Shown piece after piece: positions 31,870 through 64,000 of a stretch of 64,000 bases of DNA (position 1 is the first letter of the stretch; every line of letters starts with the position of its first letter). Source of the DNA: Latrodectus hesperus (Eukaryota; Arthropoda; Arachnida; Araneae; Theridiidae); assembly GCA_037975125.1 (NCBI GenBank), contig JAJQOW010000014.1:186001-250000 (forward strand), in the 5' to 3' direction. The position numbers were made by a program, and so were the translations under genes. The notes under the pieces are model-generated. The model saw nothing but the letters and a program-made list of their open reading frames with translations, searched no databases and had not been told where the DNA came from.

Positions 31870-34660
31870 ATATTCATAATCATTGAGAATATGAAAATAA
31901 TCGTATTATTTATTTAAAGAAAAACAGTTAAAAGTATGTATTTTTACTTTTGATGAAAGAAGTAATTAAATGTTATTTAAATTCGATGAAATATTTAACA
32001 TTTCAGTTAATGAAATATTAGGCATAACGATTATATATAAATTAAAATGCGAGTATGATATAAGTTGATGTGTTTTAAAAATCAAGTCTAAATTTACAAT
32101 TGTTAGAAAAGTTCAGTATCGAAAATTGTGTATTATCCTTAGAAATAGCGTATACCTTTCAGAATGATTTTTTGTGGTAGTTTTCATATGCAGCAAAAGG
32201 AGAAGCTTAGTAATCTTTACCAATTCAACAAATGCATTAAAATAAAAAGTAAAATGTATTCATATAATATTGCGTTATTGTGTGTGTATTCCGTAATCGT
32301 GGATTTCGATTGTTTTTGTCCTGCTGAGAGAAAATGAATTCAAATATTTTATAATAACCTCACACATTTATATATACATAATTTCTTGACGTGTGTTTCT
32401 AAGTAGGTTTTTTCTTAATGAAAATTCTTCATATTCGATTTTTGATGCATAAAGTAAATTTCTCAACTTCTTTTTACATTTATGAAAATTTATGGTCACG
32501 AAATTGCATTTTACTTAAAAACAAAATCCTAAATTTCTACATAAAGTACATACCTATTTATAGAATACTTTATATTAAAATAAGCTATTGAGACAAATCA
32601 AAACGAGTAAATTGTGGGAAATTAAGCTCTAAGCTCAGAGCTATGGTTAAAAATTGTAATGAAGGTTTTTCTTTTGTACTGATACAAATTTTTTTTATAA
32701 AAAATAAGGATTAAGAATTTAAAAATTTCGTTTAGAATATGGATAAAATAATAATACAATTTAGACTATAGAAAATATAGCTCTGTAAAAAGAAAGAGCC
32801 TCAATTTATGGAAAAAATAACATTTGTGAGTATAGAAAGAACCACTCGAGAAATATAGAGAATTACAATGAAAAATATTATTCGATACATAGGAAAATAA
32901 TAAAAATTAAATTCATTATTATTTATAATTTAACGAGAAACTGTAAGCATTTTTTTTTTCAAATTCGTGCGAACAATACACCAGCTCGAAAAGAATTTTC
33001 TTTCTTTTTTCATTTAATTTTTTTCGTCATCTTAATGTAAGTTATCTATACCTAGATATCTGCTATCAATAAAGTGGTGTTACGAAGATATATAAAATCC
33101 TATGAAATATAAATCGTTTGTTTCGAATGCTGATAAAATATTTTGACTGCATTTGGCGGCTTATGTTCTTAATTTTTTCTAATATTAAGTAAAACCATTA
33201 TGCCAAAAAGTTAAGTGATATAAATGTACTTAGAAATCTTGGTTTCAGTACCAGATTAACTATAAATGAGACTAAGATTCACGTTTTTTTAATGACAAGA
33301 TTAAAATTATCATATAATTTCTGTTCTGCTAAGTGCTCGGCACCAGACTTAATAGCAAGGTCAAGTTCTGATAATCTCGAAATAAGCTTAAAAGAGGTTA
33401 AAAGTTTCTCCGATATCTCTGTAAAAAGAAAAAAAAACTTTTTTATCAAATATGGCTATTTTTCATTTAGTCTTCTAAATTATTATATCTCGAAAGTAAC
33501 TTATTCCTTTTGGGTTCACTTTAAAATTCCATAAAAAAAATTGTTCTGATAATCTCTTGTGGACATATTAAAAGCTTATTTTCATTATTAATAATAACAG
33601 TTGCTTGTCTTATAACTTTCTCATTAAGAGTGTTTTGATTTAAAGAAAGTCTTTGCTTGGCATGTAAAAAGCGAAGTTGGGGTGACAAACTCAAATATCA
33701 CCTCAAGACTAAAAGTTTGTAATGGATTGGAACCCATTTTAAACTATAAGTGTTTTTAGTCTTCGCATCCAAAAAAGTAGCAATGGAATGATAATAAATA
33801 CGATTGAACAAATCTCAGTTCCCTATCCATTATGCTTGATGTTTTTATGAAGATTCTCAGATGTCTTTTATGAATATTGCTTTGAAAAATTATTAATTCA
33901 GTATTCCTTCTCTCGAATTGTTAAAAGTCATAATGAGCTGAATGAGTATTTTACTTATTGTGATACATTTATTTAACTTTTAATATTCGTTGACTAATTT
34001 TGTTGTGAAGAAAAAATAAGTATTTTGAAATGTCTTTCTATACCATATCTTTCAATTCGAAATGGCAACACCAAAATTACATATTTAAGGTTATAGATTT
34101 TTTCCACAATAAAAATTCATTTTATAAAATTAAAGTATACGATTGTATGAATGTTTGGCAATTTAATTTAATTAAAACCCCTCTAATCAATTTAGAAGAA
34201 TAATATATGAACACGAAGTAAATGCTTACTGCTATTAATTTATCAGTTATATTCTCAGATATCTCTGGTGCTATTAATAGAACTTGTGTATTAATAAAAT
34301 AATGTATCGAAAAAATTATACTTATATATAAATTGAATAATTTATTTAATCATTATTAATAAAAATCATTTTACCCTTGAATTGTCCTTTATTCCCATCT
34401 CGCGCGTAGATGTTTGTCCTGATTTTGAATTCGCGTTATATCTCTAGGTCTAAATAGCTTTCGTGTCAAAAAAAAAAAATGATCGCTAAACTATAAATAA
34501 ATCAAGCCTGTAGTCCCAAAGAAACAACATATACTGCCATTATAAATTAAATAAATTTAGCTTTTTCATTCACTTTTTTTATTTCCTACGCCTTTTTATA
34601 CGGAAACAAGAATATCGTTGCTTTTATTTACGATAGTTTTAATTGTTCCACATTTTCCAT
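31870..34660. other. AT-rich non-coding stretch with weak SINE debris
   Basis: 33670-33775 weakly keeps the family A body (ATCACCTCAAGACTAAAAG, TTTGTAATGGATTGGAACCC). No gene or other element recognised. Confidence 0.45.
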
Positions 34661-34678
34661 CTATCCGTATGTCGAATG

Positions 34679-34861
34679 GCCCAGCTGGTAGCCGAATGGT
34701 TAGCGCTCTTGCCTTCTGTTCAACAGTTCGTGGGTTCGAATCCCACCTTGGGTATGGATGTTTGTAGTTCGGAATCCACTTTAAACCGTAGGTCCCGGTC
34801 TAATTAGCCCTCGTGTGCAAAAAATGACCGTTGAGTGACAAACAAACCAACCAAACTAAAC
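34679..34861 (+). mobile_element. SINE family A, near-intact copy
   Basis: A 183-bp element with a tRNA-like head: box A TGGTAGCCGAATGGTTAGCG, box B GGGTTCGAATCCCACC. The body is TTGGGTATGGATGTTTGTAG, GGAATCCACTTTAAACCG, TAGGTCCCGGTCTAATTAGC, CCTCGTGTGC, and the tail is GACAAACAAACCAACCAAAC. Flanks CGTATGTCGAATG (34666-34678) and CGCATGTTGAATG (34862-34874) are a 13-bp duplication with two mismatches. Confidence 0.95.
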
Positions 34862-34879
34862 CGCATGTTGAATGTGTGA

Positions 34880-36190
34880 AATAATTCAATATCAAAAATA
34901 TTACGTGCCTGCCCAAAAAACAATCAAATTTCAATTACATTTTAAAAACGAGTCTTAGAAAATCAACAGATCTTCGAAATTGATAGCTACAGCTTCTTTT
35001 AACTTTTTACACTTAAAATTTCTGCTTCCTCTTTTATTATCACCGCTCTCTTCAAGAACTATTTTCATTAATTCTTAGTCTGAACACTAGATTATCATTC
35101 GTTAATGAAAATCTTAATGGAATAAAACTAGTGTTTGTTCGACTTACGAGGAAAAGTTGAAAAATATTAATACCATTAGTTGTTTTTTATAAATGTGCTT
35201 AATATTTATTGCTGATGAAGATTACGAGGAAGAGGTTAATGCATATAAATGATTTTATTTTTCTTTGAGTGGTTAATGTTTGCAATAAGAACAATGCATA
35301 TAAATCTGAATATATATTTGAAAGCACATCTCTAAAGCTTCAAAAGAACTCGTGTAGTATTTTTAATCTTGGTTAGTATATTCACACAAAGTGATTGACC
35401 TCTTTGATTCTGAGTTCTACGCCAAGTGCTATTCGCGATGTAGATTGAGATCTTTATATTAATAAATAAGTTCAACTAATTACGTATCAGAATGGATATT
35501 CTATTGTTTTAAAATTGAGATCGGCTTTATGGATTTCTAAAGACTTGCTCAAACTAATTGTGGGAATAGAAAGTATTGCTATGTAATTGCAATTAAAAAA
35601 TAAAAAGGAAACTTATTTCAGTCATCAAGTGGTTATAAAATACAATGAATCATTTTTTGCATATATTGTCGTGTGACAATGTTAATGGCATCTCTGTAAG
35701 CATTTATAACATAATATTCTTGAGACTTATTTCATTCATTTGAGCATAGTATAAATTTGTTGATAGGTTATAACGTATAATAAGATGGATATGTGGCTGC
35801 TTCTCAATTCATTTCTATATCCAACAAAATTCAAAGCAAGAAGCAATTTAATGATTAGAACTGGAAATTTCAGTTCAACAGTTCGTGGATTCGATTTCCA
35901 TTTTTTGGCTTGGATGTTTGTAGAACCATTTTATTTGGTCTGTACCCAATATTGTTATGATGGTGCCCTGTTTATTTCTCATTCACAGCGGGTGTCTTTC
36001 CTCCCCTCTTCCTTTATTCTTTCTTTCCCCCAAAAAAGTTCCTTTTGTGTTAAAGCTAATTACAGCAGAATTTTTATAAATCAAACTTTTGTTATGTTAT
36101 TTAAATGCAAAAAATGTTGTCTTACTTTTTAAAAAATGTAATAGCATCTGAAAAATTCATTGCATTAAATCGAATTAGCATCTGAAAAAT
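34880..36190. other. AT-rich non-coding stretch
   Basis: Apart from the SINE fragment at 35855-35950, nothing is recognised. The 115-codon frame at 35785-36132 overlaps that SINE and is not supported as a gene. Confidence 0.5.
35855..35950 (+). mobile_element. Degraded SINE family A fragment
   Basis: TTTCAGTTCAACAGTTCGTGG, ATTCGATTTCCATTTTTTGG and CTTGGATGTTTGTAG keep the B-box half of the family. Confidence 0.6.
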
Positions 36191-36235
36191 TTATTTTCTT
36201 AATTGTTTTGTTGTTGTCGTGAGACAAGTGTAAAG

Positions 36236-36665
36236 GGATAAAAAAAAAGAAAGGGTAAAAAAAGACAAGTCATGGTACCAAAGGCATGGAGCACTGCCCT
36301 GGTCACATCTTCAGCTTTTTCGGTATAGATGGTGTCATGGCAGCAGTTGGGGTTGATGCTGAAGAAGGTCGAGGCAACAGAGATGCAATTGAAGAGATGT
36401 CTCGGATTCAGTAGAACTTTTGTGCAGTGCCTGCATTCTGCGTATGTTCTAGATCCATCGGGCATGAATTTCATACTCCTCATGTGCCCAGTCCGCATTC
36501 TGCTGATGGTACCACGGTCAGGATTAAGTTCCGGTAGGCACCATTTTTTCCTTAGTCCCCCGCAGAGCTGATGCCTTGCAATGGCGTTTGCATCGAAGCA
36601 AGTGGTAGTCGTGGGAGGGGAATTGATATTTCTAGCCTCCTTGGCGAGGGAGTTCTTAATTGCTT
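36236..36665 (-). mobile_element. LINE relic on the minus strand: region after RNase H
   Basis: Reading the minus strand from 36665: KNSLAKEARNINSPP, HQLCGGLRKKWCLPE, LNPDRGTISRMRTGHMRSMK, TYAECRHCTKVLLNPRHLFN and EDVTRAVLHAFGT. The RTGH...C..C...L.....H....C pattern is the conserved Cys/His C-terminus of jockey/CR1-like retrotransposons. The frame is largely open, so the copy is relatively young, but it is 5'-truncated. Confidence 0.85.
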
Positions 36666-36669
36666 TAAA

Positions 36670-38166
36670 ACTTCTGAATCATTGCTTTCGTTTTACTGGC
36701 ATGGATGCATATTGCTATTTACTTAACTTCTAGCGATTTTTTATACCATGCTTTCCCACTAATTTATAAAAGCAGAATAAAAAAATATATTTCTCTTTGT
36801 AATTTGTTAAGTGTGAAATCATTCTTAAAGTATGTTAACGTCATTTTTAATCCTACACGAGAAGCAACTACTCAATCAAGTCTGTTCATCAATCATGTCA
36901 ATGATTTTAGTCAAATATCAAATGATTACTTTGTTTAATTTTAAAATCTTGTGGCTTAAGTCTTATTCATTTAGTAAGTCTGAAGCTTCATAATGCTCTT
37001 ATGAACCCTAGCATTTCAAACTTTGCATTTTATAAGCTCTAATATTTAATTTATAATTTATTTATAGTTTGCTTATGATAAAAAGATATTTAGAGTGCTC
37101 ACGTAAGGAAGGAGAGTTTGTTTTTCCATTTATCTAATACTATATTTGACCTAAAATATAATTTTTCTTTATTGCGTTGTTAGCCACATAATAAGGAATC
37201 AATTGTCTGACATTAATAACAATTCGCCTTTAATTTGCACGCATGAAAAGTAATCGCTATTAATTCATCTGCATGGATTGCCACTATCTTAGAATATTAA
37301 TTTTTAAATCGCGTGCATTTGTAAAAAGGTTTAATCAAGTTCTGTAGTGTGTTATTCAAATTGCAGATGCTGTGATTGTATTTTTGCCACACCTAGTATT
37401 TAAGATATCGCTATAAGATCTTGTCACTATTCCTGGAATTTCTTTTTATTACCAATTTTGGGTGGGAGAAGAACTTCCTTTAAATATAATAATCACCTGC
37501 AATTAGTGATACAATTGCTCGGACCATATTAATTTATAGTTAAAAGTATCATCAATCATTTTATATGCTATAATAATGAATAATTACAATAATTAAAGTA
37601 TTGATTTTTACCTTAACTAAAGTGGCGATACTCCTTGGTATTTAATTTAAACCAAGGTCATTATCTCTCACTGTGGATTATTTTATAATTATTTCAATTT
37701 ATTACAGAAAAGCACTTTAAGTTTTTGCATCTGTCAATTACATACTATAATTTATTAATGTGTTTCATTTCATCCAAGAAATAACGTTTCAATCACTTAG
37801 AAAACAATAAGAAGTGCAGAATTTCTTGAGTTCATTGCTAGCAAGTTTTCATTGCCCACATTCCACTTTATTTCAGAACTACTTTCACAAATCATCATAT
37901 AAAGAATACTTAAATAAAAATATTTTTAAATACTATTAAGGTAATTAACTGTAGCGGAATTTATGTCATTGTATACATTTGTGATATTATGAATTTCAAA
38001 AATAAATAAAATTTAACAGATAGATTTTATATTATTTTAATAAAATATATTTTTTTACTTAATTGTTTAAACTCTTTATAAAAGTTATTAAGTTTTATCA
38101 ATCACTTAGAAATTGATAAAACTTCTTGATAGCTAATGTTAAAGGGAACCTTGTAAATAAATAAGC

Positions 38167-38200
<34 letters not shown>

Positions 38201-38230
38201 TTATGTATTTATTTTTTTTATTTTTAACAG
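36670..38230. other. AT-rich non-coding stretch before the first visible par-3 exon
   Basis: No element recognised apart from a GT tract (38174-38201) close to the splice acceptor. Confidence 0.5.

Positions 38231-64000
<25,770 letters not shown>

Overview
This window is animal nuclear DNA: very AT-rich, intron-dominated and full of retroposons. It contains one protein-coding gene that can be identified with confidence, the cell-polarity scaffold par-3 (PARD3; bazooka in Drosophila), on the + strand. Fifteen coding exons were assembled by hand from 38231 to the right edge. All have GT-AG borders and compatible phases, and together give about 973 codons. They run from the second half of the N-terminal oligomerisation domain through three PDZ domains and the aPKC-binding motif into the C-terminal region, where the window cuts the last exon. 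The first coding exon and the C-terminus are missing. The organism is an arthropod, most likely a chelicerate and probably a spider. That is inferred from the PAR-3 sequence, the tRNA-derived SINEs with CCAACCAACC-like tails and the style of the jockey-like LINEs; no alignment was run.

Layout. 1-38230 lies upstream of the first visible exon, presumably a long intron 1 and/or 5' flank. It holds two copies of a ~400 bp tRNA-derived SINE (family D), many copies of a ~183 bp SINE (family A), three LINE fragments (17342-17893, 31080-31860, 36236-36665 on the minus strand), two terminal-inverted-repeat MITEs (20235-20620; 25619-25872 with a perfect 8-bp target duplication), an unexplained 140-codon ORF (16567-16989) and several less AT-rich blocks that could be regulatory. 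38231-40324 holds exons 1-3. Intron 3 (40325-47696) holds a decayed jockey-like LINE (about 40600-45990) interrupted by three SINEs of three different families, each with its own target duplication. 47697-53580 holds exons 4-10, with SINE copies and a Tc1/mariner relic (51600-52350). 55485-58768 holds exons 11-14, with a mariner relic (57150-57760). A 5-kb intron with a 559-bp MITE (59358-59916) precedes exon 15.

PAR-3 is the scaffold of the PAR complex with PAR-6 and aPKC. The visible protein keeps CR1, PDZ1, PDZ2, PDZ3 and a recognisable but altered aPKC motif (GMGRQSMPEK). The other sequences are mobile elements and intronic DNA; no operon-like or multi-gene system is present.

The most novel observation is a tiny (38-67 bp) hairpin-bearing module with a CCAACCAAC-type tail. 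It is inserted at the same point, the B box, of two independently diverged family-A SINEs, flanked each time by a perfect 11-12 bp duplication carrying that SINE's private mutations. It also occurs alone and fused to the 5' end of another SINE that appears to have moved as a composite.
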